In this document: piece after piece, positions 1 through 11,800 of the stretch
Layout of the letters: each line of letters begins with the position of its first letter
How positions within the stretch are numbered: the stretch's first letter is position 1
From: Semisulcospira habei
Lineage: Eukaryota; Mollusca; Gastropoda; Semisulcospiridae
DNA length: 64,000 bases
Reading direction: 5' to 3'
NCBI GenBank assembly: GCA_036245525.1
Contig: BTPG01000007.1
Span: 165,192,976-165,256,975 of the forward strand
Position numbers and translations under genes: made by a program
Notes under the pieces: model-generated
Databases searched by the model: none
Told to the model about the DNA's origin: nothing
What the model saw: the letters and a program-made list of their open reading frames with translations, nothing else

Positions 1-136
1 TCTCCATCGCGACTTTGGTCGCTAGCTCGTTCTACTACACCGGCAGCAGGCACAGACCCGACTAGTGCACGCTGTCCGGCTCCGCCGATCCTTTCGGCTC
101 GAGAGAGGGTACAGTTACAGGCTTCAGTACCGGTAG

Positions 137-1240
137 CGGTCTCGACACAGGAGATGCCCGCTTCCCAGCAGAAGGATACTCCTCCTCCACGCATCGACAG
201 TTCGGCGTTCAGGTACGGACCGTTACTCACCTCGTTCCAGAGAGCAGAAGCACCGGACGGTCTCCCGCTCTTCTCGCCATCGTTCACCTTCTAGGGACAG
301 GTCACCGCGGCGTAGACATGCCTCCCGATCTTCCCGTACCAGTAGGCCATCGCGGACGGTGTCCGGGGTCGGATCTCCGCAAGTGGTTCGTCGGTCCAGA
401 CCGCATTCCCCAGATGAGAGACATTCTCCTCGTAGAGCGCGCCAATCTTCTACTCCACGCTCTAGGCCGTCGTCGTCCAGAGTCAGTCGCCTTTACCGCC
501 GCCATTCCCGTTCTAGGAGTCCCCACTCTTGCCGTGAGCCCTTCCCGCGGGATAGGAGATCGCCTCGACGCTACGCTCATCGTTCTCGGTCTGGGTCTCA
601 AGTAACTTCCCCGGTCCGTTCGTGTCGTCACCGCTCCATGGGGGTTTCTCCGACTAAGGCCTCGGTTACATCCCGGCTCGTCGCGGAGGCTGGGCCCACA
701 CTCTTAGCTCGAACTGGCCCCACCCACCTCACACTGCACTTAGAGGATGACGCTCTCAGCCTAGCTCCTGAGGACTCAGTTTCGGTGTTACTTCGGGACG
801 ACAGCCCCACGCGCTCTATCCCCGCGCCCCCTGACTTGGATCAAGATGAGCAGGAGCAACATCCGTCGGCGGTAGGACACAGGTTGGAGACTCTACGTGC
901 CCTGGACGAGGCAGCTCGCATCATCTCGGCGTGCCTTCCGCCGGAAGACTGTCCTCCTTCTCCGCCTGTGAAGAAGAAGGCCGCGGCCTATGTAGGTGCG
1001 GAACTCCATACTAAGACCTTTAAGACTCTTCCTCAACCTCCGGGTTTCAGCAGCCTACGGGATGCGTTCTCAGCTCGACTCGCTCAGGGACACTTGGGCG
1101 CCGCTGGATTCTTCAATGACTCTAAGTGGCCGGCAGACCTACACATGTTTTTTCGGCAATCTTGGTATGCGGGACATACTCAGAGCTTTACCTGCGCCCT
1201 ATTGGGCCCTGGCGGCTATTCTGGCACGGACCCCTCTGCT
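137..1240 (+). pseudogene. DIRS gag (element 1), 5' part, frameshifted
   Basis: The frame is open from after a TAG at 134-136 to 1264 and starts outside the window. The first part is rich in Arg-Ser dipeptides. The C-terminal half carries blocks shared with elements 2 and 3: [22 protein letters not shown], and FFNDSKWPADL followed by QSWYAGH. Homology leaves this frame near 1195-1245 and continues in the frame of the RT ORF, so one indel separates gag from its own C-terminus and RT. Function is inferred from position and similarity between copies; DIRS gag proteins are poorly conserved. Confidence 0.75.
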
Positions 1241-3660
1241 TCAGGGCGTCGATCAGACAGCTAATCTCATACGCAGCGCCTTAGCCTCCGCGGGATTCCT
1301 TGACCTGACGACTCAAGCCATGGTTCGTCGCGTCGAGGAGGCTTGGCATCCGTCCCTCACGCCGCTGCTGGGAGATCTGCTCGCTCTAGCCGTCTCTGGT
1401 AACCGTGCCTCCTACCACACCTGTGTCAACGCTATGGCTGCGGCGGCCAACTGTGACCTTTTGCGTCGGGATTTCCTCCTCCGCTCCTGTCCTCTTCCCA
1501 ATAACCTGAAGCTTCAACTTCGTCAGGCGCCCCTTGGCGGAGAACTTCTCTTCGGCCCCACGTGGTTGGCAGTTAAGGAAGCAAATAAGGACACCTGGCC
1601 AAGTCGTACAATTCCTACTCCCTTTCAGCATACCCGCAGGACCCAGGGTCGCCCCTGCGGGGGGGGGCCAGACCCGTTTCCCGGCCTTACACCAGAGGTG
1701 GACGTCTTCCCCCCAGGCCCCCTGCCTTCCCCCACGCCCGCCCTACTGAAGGATCCACTTCGGCTCCCGCTTCCAGGACCTGGCCCAAGCCTGCCCGGCG
1801 CCCCGGGCGGGGCAGGGCTTACTGACGTTCTCCCCCTTCGGGCCCCGTCGACCGCGCTGGGATCTCCGGTTGGCGGGAGGCTCGCGCTGCACAGCGCCGC
1901 CTGGCAGGCGCTGTTTCCGGACGACCCCTGGATTCTCTCGACCATCTCCTTAGGTCTGCGGATCTCGTTTCGGTCCCCGCGCCCACTGCGACTTACTCCG
2001 GCGTGGACCTTGGTTCCGACAGATCAGCTCAAGGCAGACGCTCTGCGCAACGAGGTGGCCGCCTTACTTCGGAAAGCAGCGACAGAGGTGGTGACGCGAC
2101 TCGACTCCCCAGCCTTCTACAGCCGACTCTTTGTAGTTCCCAAGCCAGGCGGCAAGTGGCGTCCTGTGATCGACCTGTCAGCACTCAACAGGTTTATAAT
2201 AGCTCCACGCTTTCGCATGGAGACAGCTCGGGCCCTTCGTGCCTCGGTGCAACCTTTCGACTTCGCAATCAGCCTGGACCTCTCGGATGCGTACCTTCAT
2301 GTGCCCATGCACCCAGCGTCCAGACGTTATCTACGCTTCGCCTTCGAGGGTGTGGTATACCAGTTCCGCGCACTTCCCTTCGGCCTCAACCTCAGCCCAT
2401 GGGTCTTCACACGCATCATGGACGCCGTGGTGGCCAAGGCCCGACGGACTTCCACGAGCCCCACGTCCAACTATCTGGACGACCTTCTACTGAAGAATCA
2501 GACCCCGTCCGCCTTGGAAGTGGACCGGGATGCCTTGCTTCAGCTCCTCAAGACGCTGGGCTTCATAGTCAACTTCAGCAAGTCCGACCTCGTTCCGTCG
2601 CGCCATTTCATTCACCTAGGCATGGAGTTCTGCACCGACCGCAACATCGTCCGGCTGCCCGAACCCCGCATTCAGAAGCTGGCGGATCTAGCTCGGCAGG
2701 TATCCCAGATGTCTTCGATCCCCGCCAGGCAGTGGCTTCAGCTGCTGGGTCTGTTGAGCGCTGCAGCAGACCTTATTCCGTTAGGGCGTCTCTACTCCCG
2801 GCCGCTACAGTTGCACCTTCTTCTACACTGGCGTCCGTCGACTTCCGACCTAGAGTCTCCGGTTCCGATTCCTTCCTTGCTCCGTCCTCACCTTCTACGC
2901 TGGGCGGATCCCCTCTGGCTCGCGACAGGAGTGCCGCTGTTCTCGCCACCGCCCTCCCTCTCCATCTGCGTAGACGCGAGCCTCTCTGGTTGGGGAGCGC
3001 ACCTTCTACCCTCCTTCGAGGCGGCCGCCGGCCGGTGGGACCTGGATCTCCAGGACCGACACATCAACTGGTTGGAATTGGAAGCCGTCTGGCAAGCCCT
3101 TCGTGTGTGGGAATCTCGCCTTCTTCACCGGGAGCTACTGGTGTTGTCGGACAACTCTACGGTCGTCGCCTACATCCAGAAGCAAGGCGGGACCCGCTCC
3201 CCATCTCTCTGCATCCTCCTTTACCAAGTGCTCCGGTGGTGCGAGGATCGGGACATTTCTCTCCGCGCGCGTCACATCCCGGGTCACCTGAATGTGCTGG
3301 CCGATTCCCTCTCCCGTCGCGGTCAACTACTACACACCGAGTGGTCACTGCGTCCAGACATCTTTCGGATGATCGGCGCTACCTGGGAGTCACCCATGAT
3401 CGACCTTTTTGCCACGAGATGGAATCACCAACTCCCTCTGTTCGTCTCGCCGATTCCAGACCCCTTGGCCTGGGCAGTGGACGCCCTCTCCATCTCCTGG
3501 GATGGGCTGGTCGCCTACGCCTACCCACCGACGGTGCTCGTCCCCAAGGTCCTTCTCAAGCTGAGAGGCAGCAACACGATCTTGTTTCTGGTGGCCCCGT
3601 TCTGTTGGACCAGGTCATGGACGACCGACCTCCTGAATCTGGCAACGGCCCCCCCCCACT
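1200..3660 (+). pseudogene. DIRS gag C-terminus, reverse transcriptase and RNase H (element 1)
   Basis: The frame is open from 996 to 3776 and is homologous to element 3 from about 1200 to 3650. It covers the gag tail (ANCDLLRRD, RQAPLGGELLFGP), a Pro-rich linker, then RT. RT blocks include [35 protein letters not shown], and the catalytic box YLDD near 2475. RNase H follows with acidic residues in CVDAS, NWLELEAVW and [10 protein letters not shown], then [15 protein letters not shown]. Next comes a domain starting IDLFATRW, at the place of the DIRS methyltransferase-like domain. A C-run at 3649-3657 shifts the frame. Confidence 0.85.
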
Positions 3661-3907
3661 ACCGCTCCCCACTCCAGGAACGATGCTCAGACAACCTCGG
3701 CAGACACTGTACCATCCTTGTCCAGAACGTCTCTTCCTCCACGCCTGGAGGTTGTCCAGCAAGCCCTCACCGCTAGAGGCTTCTCAGGTGCGGCAGTGGA
3801 CGCGATCGCTACAGCCCGCAGAGCCTCGACCAGACGAGTTTACGAAGGCAAGTGGAGAGTTCTCAGCACCTGGTGTGACGACAGACGCCTCTCCCCCACC
3901 GAGTTGA
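3660..3907 (+). pseudogene. Displaced C-terminus of the RT/RH polyprotein (element 1)
   Basis: After the C-run the polyprotein tail continues in another frame. It has the block HPCPERLFLHAWRL that ends this protein in elements 2 and 3, and it stops at 3905-3907, inside the recombinase region. This mirrors the RT/YR overlap of element 3. Confidence 0.7.
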
Positions 3908-4808
3908 CAGTCCCTCACCTGGCGGATTTTTTCCTCTGGCTTTTTCACGACCAGCGTTTAGCTCCCATCACCATTCGAGGTTACCTGGCCATGATCGCTG
4001 ATACTTACAGGCATCTGGGACGTCCCGACCCGGGCTCCTGCAAAGACCTTGCCGATCTGATGGGCCACTTCGGTCTTCATCGTCCCGCTCTACGTACACT
4101 GTTGCCACGTTGGGACCTACCTTGGGTGCTTACTTGGCTCAACTCGGCCCGCTTTGAGCCAATACAGCTGGCGAGACTACCGGACGTGACGAGGAAGACC
4201 TGCTTCTTGCTAGCCCTCGCCTCAGCCTCCAGAGTCAGTGAGCTGCACGCCCTCTCTACTCGCCCCACCTGTTTGCAGTTCCGGACGGACGGTTCGGTGC
4301 AGCTGCTTCCTGACCCGACCTTCCTAGCCAAGACCAGATCTCCACTCTTGGCACCACAATTGGTCACATACTACCACTCGGAGAACCACGCTCCAATCGA
4401 GAGTCCAGACAGCAGGACCCAGTTCGAGCTTTACGTGTGTACCTGCGCCGGACCAAGCCACTACGCAGGGGACGCACCCGCCTTTTTCTTCCTCTGTCTC
4501 CAGGTAGAAAGGACATCTCAGCCCAGACTATATCCTCCTGGCTTCGGTGGGTGATACGATCCGCCTACCAGGAACTCGCCCCTGATACAGCCAAACGCAT
4601 GAGGATCAGGGCACACGAGATCAGAGCCATGGCCACGAGCCTCACATTCGAACGCAACTGTGCGGTCAAGGACATTGTGGCGGCCGTGGGCTGGCAAACA
4701 GAGAACACCTTCGCTCGCTTCTACCTGAGGGACCTCTCCGGCCAGCGGCAGAACCTAGCGCTGGTGGGAGACATCGTGGCGGCGCAACACTCCCTCCCGG
4801 CGCCCTAG
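3718..4808 (+). pseudogene. Tyrosine recombinase (element 1), one frameshift
   Basis: The first part reads to 4554 and carries VVQQALTARGFSGAAVDAI, the SAM-like core-binding region, and the first catalytic Arg in [12 protein letters not shown]. The second part reads in another frame (4437-4808) and carries AHEIRAMATS (the HxxR box), then [16 protein letters not shown] with the conserved Trp and nucleophile Tyr. Aligned with element 3, this copy lacks one base between about 4350 and 4405, which explains the switch. All catalytic residues are present, so the damage is a single indel. The enzyme integrates a circular DNA intermediate in DIRS elements. Confidence 0.85.
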
Positions 4809-4925
4809 GCGCCGTAAGTATCTTCACTAAAATTAGAGGGAGGTTGCTTGGGGTGGACTACTCTAGTGGTTTCGATGGCAGGGGTAGGGGCGGTTTAGCG
4901 GTGCCCGCCTCCTTTTCGGGATTCT

Positions 4926-5035
4926 TCCTAGTTGTAATACCATCGGTAATGTGTTTTGAGAAAACAAACGTATTTTTCTTTAAAATAAGTTTTTTTTTAA
5001 AATACTTACCGATGGTATTACTTGAAGGTCCCTCC
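4926..5035 (+). repeat. Internal complementary region of DIRS element 1
   Basis: Two back-to-back copies of the terminal motif (GTAATACCATCGGTAA and its complement) flank an AT-rich centre. The second half is the reverse complement of the element's right tip at 5231-5286. The first half should match the left tip, which is outside the window. This is the template-joining region typical of DIRS elements. Confidence 0.85.
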
Positions 5036-5059
5036 CACCTGCCCCGCTCGCTGCTGCTC

Positions 5060-5286
5060 CGCTAAGAAACTGACTGGTTGTTTGAGCACTGAGCACATGC
5101 GTGGTTGAACCGGAAGGGAGGCTACCGGGTTTCCGCCTAACCTATGGTGCCCCTCTCCTGCCATCATGGCCATTATCGTACACAACAATTTTGGGCTAAA
5201 ATTAGACTAGCTAAGAAACATTTCCTAGTTGTAATACCATCGGTAAGTATTTTTCAAAAAAACTTATTTTAAAGAAAAATACGTTT
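5060..5286 (+). repeat. Right inverted terminal repeat of DIRS element 1
   Basis: The sequence runs from CTAAGAAACTGAC to the right tip and ends with the terminal motif ATACCATCGGTAAGTATTTT. Equivalent blocks in elements 2 and 3 are complementary to visible left repeats. Confidence 0.75.
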
Positions 5287-5791
5287 TTAAAAAAGTCGTG
5301 AGAAGAGAGTAAAAACAAAATGTCGGACAGCGTCGTTAGCAGTGGAGACAGCAATCGCTTTGCCGACTTGAAAAGGCAGAAAATGTGAGAAAGGAAGGCC
5401 TCTGAATAAAAATAGAATTTACAGTGACCTTTGGGGAATTGTTTACATTACATCTAATGATTCCAGCACTGCCAGGGAGGGGTAGAGCCGCAGAGCGAGC
5501 CGCGACTGGTTTCCATCAAGCGGCCGGGCTTGGTCAGCTGCGGTGCGTGCCGAGTGTTTATAACAAACCAGGGCCTTCCTACCGGGACGCTTGTTATTAT
5601 ATGACCTATGCTGCTAGGTCCAAAATCACAGACCAGCAAATCTTTTTTATAGTTTGCAGACCAGTGGATGCCATAAGGAAGGCTGTAATGTTTAGAATAA
5701 GGAAGGCTGTCATGTTTAGATTATTTGATGTCTTCTGTGCTAAACGACATTTTTAACCTTTTTTTTTTTGTACCACTTTTTATCGCCACAG
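5287..5791 (+). other. BUD23 intron remnant with half of a J-type hairpin
   Basis: AT-rich intronic sequence. A fragment at 5608-5644 matches one arm of the J hairpin family (GGTCCAAAATCACAGACCAG). I see no exon for the BUD23 N-terminus here. The next upstream exon is therefore probably to the left of the window, beyond element 1. Confidence 0.5.
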
Positions 5792-5887
5792 TTCTCGAAT
5801 GATTGAGATTCAACAGAAGCTGTCAGAGAGAGCTCTAGAACTTTTGTCCTTACCTGACGACACACCATGTTTTATTCTGGATATTGG
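5792..5887 (+). CDS. BUD23: BUD23 visible exon 1
   Basis: Acceptor CCACAG lies before 5792. It encodes [18 protein letters not shown] and then FILDIG, entering SAM motif I. The only phase-compatible 3' boundary is at 5887, before GCAAGT, so this is a GC-AG intron. Confidence 0.92.
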
Positions 5888-8800
5888 GCAAGTTGTGTTT
5901 GTATATATGTGAAAGAGAGAGAGAGAGAGTTTGTGTGTTCATGTGTAGAATGGAGTTGCTGGTGGAGAGAACATTAGTGAAATGTGTTTGTGGATGTGTT
6001 CAATGTAACATGCATGTGAATTATTTTAATTCATAACCCATTCAGTTTTGGATGAGCTCAGGTTAACCCCTTCGCTGTCAGTGGACGCAGATGTAATTTT
6101 GAAATTGTAAACTTAACCCTTATCATTCGGAATACACCAGTGTGTGAAATAACTTTGACTAAAATAGTTCAAGGGTAGTGCCAGAATAGCTTGGCGCCTC
6201 TAGGCGCCAAGCTATTCTGGCACCACCCTTGAACTAAAGCCATTGGTCTATATCCTTATCTGTAAGTACTATAATGTAGCTTGCGTATGGCGGTGTACAA
6301 ATTTGAAGATTTTAGTCCCATTATGATATGGGTTATACATCAGAGTTCCCCAGCCGTCGAAGGAACATGGATACAAAGCGTTGTCAGCAAGAGGCATAGA
6401 TTCTCATGAGCCCCCACAGCTGCGAGGGCTCATAAGGATCTATACCTGTTGCAGTTGAGTAGTGTTCAACTTTTCTCAGCAGTCAAGGGGTTAACGCGTT
6501 CGCAGCCAGCCGCATCCAGATGCGCAGCATAAGTTGCGCATCCCGGATGCGGCTGGCCGCGAATGAGTTAACCCACTTGTGTATGCAGCCACCCACTTAC
6601 TTCATTCAGTGCAGTGTTTTTTTCATTTTCTTTCCATTTTCTGATTTTTTTTTTTTTTTTCAGTTGTGGTTCGGGTCTCAGCGGGGAATGCCTCACAGAC
6701 AATGGTCATGTGTGGGTCGGTGTGGACATAAGTCCTCATATGCTGGGTAAAAACGTGATGGCATTCGTGCCCTGTTGGTTGTAGTACAGCAGCGCCTGTT
6801 TGGAGTGACCACCCTTATGAGAGACCACCTGTCCTTGAAGGCTTCTCTTGCCTTTTAGCCCTGGGACCCTGCAGCAGGAGATGGATTGATCATGATAATT
6901 CAAGGGTAGTGCCAGATGAGCGTGGCGCCTTCAGGCACTGCCATTGAATTATCATGATCGATCCATCTCCTGCAACTAGTGCATAGTCATTAGATGACGC
7001 CTCCCAAAATTGGGAAAAACGGCCGTCGGGCTGAATGAGTCGACCCATTTAGCCCCAGGATAGCCCCAGGACCCTGCTGCAGGAGATGGATTGATCATGA
7101 TAATTCAAGGGTAGTGCCAGATGAGCTTGGCACCTTCAGGCGCAAAGCTCATATGGCACTACCCTTGAATTATCATGATCAATCCACTCCTACAACAAGT
7201 ACATAGGCGTTGCACAAGAGCTCCAAAATTGGAGAAATGCGACCTTGGGGCTAAAAGGGTTAAGAGCACTTTATTGCCCAAAAAGGTGGTGGCTCATAAC
7301 AGGTTCGACTGTAGTTTGACACTGTGACCGGTGTTGTACAGGTTTTCTTGTTGTCATTGGTGAAATTTAGACTATAAATGGAGGGTATCCCTAGATTAGG
7401 TCAGACTGGGGAGGACTAAAGAAGGGCATGTGATAGGGATGCTATCAAACGATCAGGGGTGCTATCAACCGACAGTGTTGCACCTCCCCTACAATCTCTT
7501 TGCTCCTTTGATGCAGACGATTTCCCTCATTTTGAGGATACCGATTGTGCTGATCTCAGGGAGCAAGAGGCATAGATTCTCATGAGCCCTGCATCTGCAG
7601 GGGCTCATGAGAATCTATGTCTCTTGCAGATGATTTGGGCTGGATAAGTAACCGACATCTGGCATTGTTTGTTTGCCTTGATTCTAATGTTGGATAACTA
7701 TAATTCAGTGGGTGGATGGATGGATGGATACTAGTTTCACCAATTTATTTTGCAGATGTGGCGAGAGAGAGGGAGGTGGAGGGTGACGTTATGCTGGCAG
7801 ACATGGGGGACGGCATGCCCTTCAAGCCTGGAACTTTTGACGGTGCCGTCAGGTAATTACTCTGTCTGCCTTTAATTTGTTTTCTATCTTTCTTATTTAA
7901 CCCACAAGTGTGTGCTGCCACCGGAACTTTGCTCAGTACCAGTGGCTGCATGCACAAAGGGGTTAAAATTGTAATGATCTAGGTTATGTGTGTGCATATG
8001 TGATTTGGGGGATTGTGACTCAAATCCTGTGGTAACTCTTCCACAGATGACTGTTAATCAGATGTTGTTTTTTTTCCATAGCATATCAGCCCTGCAGTGG
8101 TTGTGCAACGCAGACAAGAAGTATCACAAACCAGCCAAGAGACTGCACAAGTTCTTTTCCACTCTGTATTCTTGCCTGGTGAGTACTGATCCTCCCCCCC
8201 CCCCCCCCCCCCCCCCCCACACACACACACTCAAAAACACACATACACTCCAAATTGCCCTTCGATTCCTACTCTCATCTTCATTTTTCTACTTTAATTA
8301 ATGCAGATGACTCTCAGAGCAGCTAAGTAGCACAGTTTAGTCTCTTTTGAAAAGTAAGTAGTTTGTTTTGTCCTTGTTATTCTGTGTATATATTTATCCG
8401 CCGTGAGATGGCCTTAGTTGCCTGCTCGGCGTTAAACCCAAATAACTAACTATCTATATATTTATATCACAGCCGCTTATGTTTTTTTTACAATTGCACA
8501 GTTGATAATAAGCAGTAAAGACCGGTGTGATTTTTACAGGCCAACTTTTCCAAAGACTATTTGTGCACCACTCAGCTTACATGTATAATACCACTGATTT
8601 CCATTCGCACATAAGTAGAGCATTTTGTTTGTGCAGGCTAGAGGAGCACGTGCAGTCTTTCAGTTTTACCCAGAAAACAGTTCACAGGTAAGAACCACTC
8701 GTGGATTATCATTCAATGATTATCATATTAACCCATATCATACTGAGGCTAAAAGCTTCAAATTTGTACACTGCCATATGCAAGCTACATTATAGTACTC

Positions 8801-11800
8801 ACAGATAAGGATATAGACCAATTGGCTTTAGTTCAAGGGTGGTGCAAGAATAGCTTGGCGCCTAGAGGCGCCAAGCTATTCTGGCACTACCCTTGAACTA
8901 TTTTAGTCAAACTTATTTCAAACACAGGTATTCCAAATGATAAGGGTTAATGTTCGCTGAATATTGAGATTTTTCATGTTATCATTGTAGTGTATTGAGA
9001 CTTACCCTGGATCGTTTGTAGGTTTTGCTGTACAGGTAATTACAGAGTACTGGTACGTCAGCCTGGGTGTGTACACTGTAAATCAGGCCACTCCTCCCAA
9101 GCAAAAGGGATACTTTTTCATGAGCCCCTGCAATTGCCCCTGAATCTGTGGCCTGACTAAATCCACTGAATATATCAACTTTATGCATTTACTTACCAGC
9201 TTGATTTAGGATGACCTCTTTTAGTTTTATGAGCTGGGTTAGATAACTCAGAAATATGCAGTTATTTTTCTGTCATTCTCAGATTGAACTCATCACACAG
9301 CAGTCGATGCGAGCAGGATTCACAGGCGGTCTTGTGGTTGACTTCCCAAACAGCACAAAAGCCAAGAAGTAAGATTTATTTATACCCAGGGTTCTTTTTA
9401 TGGATGAAAGATGAGACATTTCCAGAAGTAGGAGGTTGGAGGGTGTTTATTGAATCACTGTGAATTCTGTTAAACAAAATATCATTAAAGTCAAAAAAAA
9501 CAGAAGATAGTGGTAGAAAACCCTTTAAAATAGAAACAAATAACGACGTTTCGGATCAAAGAGGAAGGATCTTTGATCCGAAACGTCGTTATTTGTTTCT
9601 ATTTTAAAGGGTTTTCTACCACTATCTTCTGTTTTTCTTTCACGTGAAACCCTAGCGGCAACAGTTTTACTATATCATTAAAGTCATTCTACATGATTGA
9701 AATAACCAGGCACTGCTGTACGACAGTTTGATGCTTTTTCATCTCGGGCATGCTACTTTTGTAGCAAGCATGCCCAGAAATCAACCTACTTTTTATTGTA
9801 AAAGGAGTGCTGGAAATAATTGGAGGCAAAAACCACTAAAATTTCTTGCTTGAGATGTCTTTTAGTGAAGCAGGCCTATATCGCCTCCCGTTTTTTTTTT
9901 TTTTTTTTTTTTTTTTGGGGGGGGGGGCAGGGTGGGGGGGGGGGGGGGGGGGCGCAGAAAAGTCAGGGCTCCCGTTTTAGTGCGTCTGTGTGTCTCTGAT
10001 AAAACTCAAAATCACGCACTGAAAATGTTACGAAGGGATAGGCTGATGCACTATTCAGTGCATCTGCGTCCGAGATGCACTATACTTGTGCCACCAAGTG
10101 TACCTTAACATTGTCAGATGTTCTGTTTTCGTGATGAGTTAGCTTGCTTAGCCGCGGCTGCGTTCAGATTTAACTGAATCCGGGGTCAGCGCGAGTGTAA
10201 CTGGACGAGCAGCCTGTCAGTATATTATCACATAGTGCTCACTGCATGTTGAACGTGTTATTTGCTGTGATGTCAGCCATTCATACTATTATGGGATATG
10301 GCATCGTTTTGCATTGACTTCCGATTTTGAGCAGTGTCACGCTGCAGAACTTAAAATGGTGCTCAACATCACACATCAGCAAAAGACATGTTGATTTCAG
10401 CCTGGTTTTGGATCGGCCATATACACAATGTTTATGACACAGGTGTAAATTGGTTTTCGTCACTCATTTCTTTGTGTATCACATCATCACTTTTTTAAGC
10501 CGGCCGTGTACTGCTCTCGTCAGTGAACCAAACCAGACCACATGCCTTCACTTTGGTTGGGGGTTCTGTGGCTTTAGTTTTTTGTTGGTATTTATTTTTG
10601 TTGATATTTAATGCGTTTCTGGGTGTCATTTGTTGTATCCTTGTTTTCCAGTGTGTATATTATTTCATGTTCTGTGTTTTGTTAGATGTTAGACCAACTT
10701 GGTGTTGTTCACTGGGTATCAGTTATTTTGGCACTGTTTTGCCGTTCATCTTGGGTCGTTTGGGTGTTGTTGTTTTTTTGTTTTTGTTCTTCATGGTAGA
10801 TTATGCTGGCATTGTTTTGCTTGCTTGCGTTGTTGGGAGAGGTGGGATGTGTAGTTTTCTTTTCCCTGCGGCTTAGATTGGTTCGTCCTGTGAAATAACT
10901 TTGAAGACCTTGTGTAAACACATTGTGACGTCTCTAGGAAATGGGTTGTATCCAAACGTCCACGTTCCGTTGCTCTTGTTGCAATGGTAGATTATTGCTG
11001 TCCGTTGCGTTTGTTTGGAGGGGGTTGGGATGTGTAGTTTTCTATCCCCTGCGGTTTATTTTGGTTTGTCATATTAAATAACTTTGTGTCTTTTGCAGAT
11101 TTAAAGAAGAGAGAGCGAAATGAGTTTATATTGTAAAAAACAACAACATACAAATGATGCAGTTTTCTTAAATCAAATTTCCGACCTTTTATTATGCCGA
11201 GATGGGGGTCTGTGTACCCTCTAAAATTTACACTAGGGGGTCTGCAGTCCCTTCAAGCTGTTGTGAAAACTGGAGCCCTGAAAGCAACGTGTCACAAAAC
11301 CAGCGGTCCAAGAATCACCGCTGTGGGTTGGCAGGTTATGCAAGTGTCACTGTACTGTTAGGTATTTAACCCTGTGGCTGTCAGTAGTGCTTTTTGTCAA
11401 GGTGATTCCTGCAGGACCTTGACAAAAAGGGTTAACTTTATCTTTCACAATTTTGTGTACAGAATGTTCCTGTGTCTGTTTGCTGGGGGAACCAGTCAGC
11501 AGCTGCCGCAAGGACTTGGCACAGGAGAGGAATCGGGAGTTAGAACAGATGCCTCTAACAGTGCCAGGTACATTTTGTCTTGTTGTCTTGTTAGTAGCAA
11601 GTTGGGGGTGGGGGGGGGGGGGGAGGGGGTCTAAGGGACTATGATTGCACTGTCTAAATCTCCATCGCAGACGAAAAGGATCTGCTGAACAGAGAATCAT
11701 GTAAGTCAAGTTGCATCATACCTCCCACTCAACATTGCTAGAGGGTTTCCATGTGTTGTTGTTAACCCATATCATACTGAGGCTAAAAGCTTCAAATTTG

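Larger units (their letters stand above)
1..5286 (+). mobile_element. DIRS-type YR retrotransposon, element 1 (left end outside window)
   Basis: The order is gag, RT, RNase H, methyltransferase-position domain, tyrosine recombinase, internal complementary region, right inverted repeat. This is the DIRS layout. The window opens inside gag, so the left repeat is not seen. The right boundary is set where the terminal sequence stops matching the reverse complement of the internal region, just after ACGTTT at 5281-5286. At least three frameshifts make this copy non-autonomous. It is GC-rich compared with the AT-rich flanks. It lies upstream of the first visible BUD23 exon and so probably sits in an early BUD23 intron. 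Confidence 0.9.
6785..7312. repeat. Hairpin element family K interrupted by two family B copies
   Basis: The left K end (ACAGCAGCGCCTGTTTGGAG) is at 6786-6848 and the right end (AACAGGTTCGACTGTAG) is at 7290-7312. They are separated by B-type hairpins at 6849-7042 and 7041-7262. The right junction has TTAA at 7259-7262. Confidence 0.6.

Noticed and set aside
2003..3907. 634-codon + frame overlapping RT of element 1 as a separate gene
   Set aside because: It is a shadow of the RT frame in GC-rich DNA; only its last 80 codons or so match a conserved DIRS block.
5287..5791. Missing BUD23 N-terminal exon
   Set aside because: No frame here encodes the expected FYDETEARKY-like block before the 5792 acceptor; it is probably left of the window.
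10523..10876. 117-codon hydrophobic + frame in a BUD23 intron
   Set aside because: T-rich low-complexity DNA gives apparent membrane segments; the end overlaps an intronic duplication.
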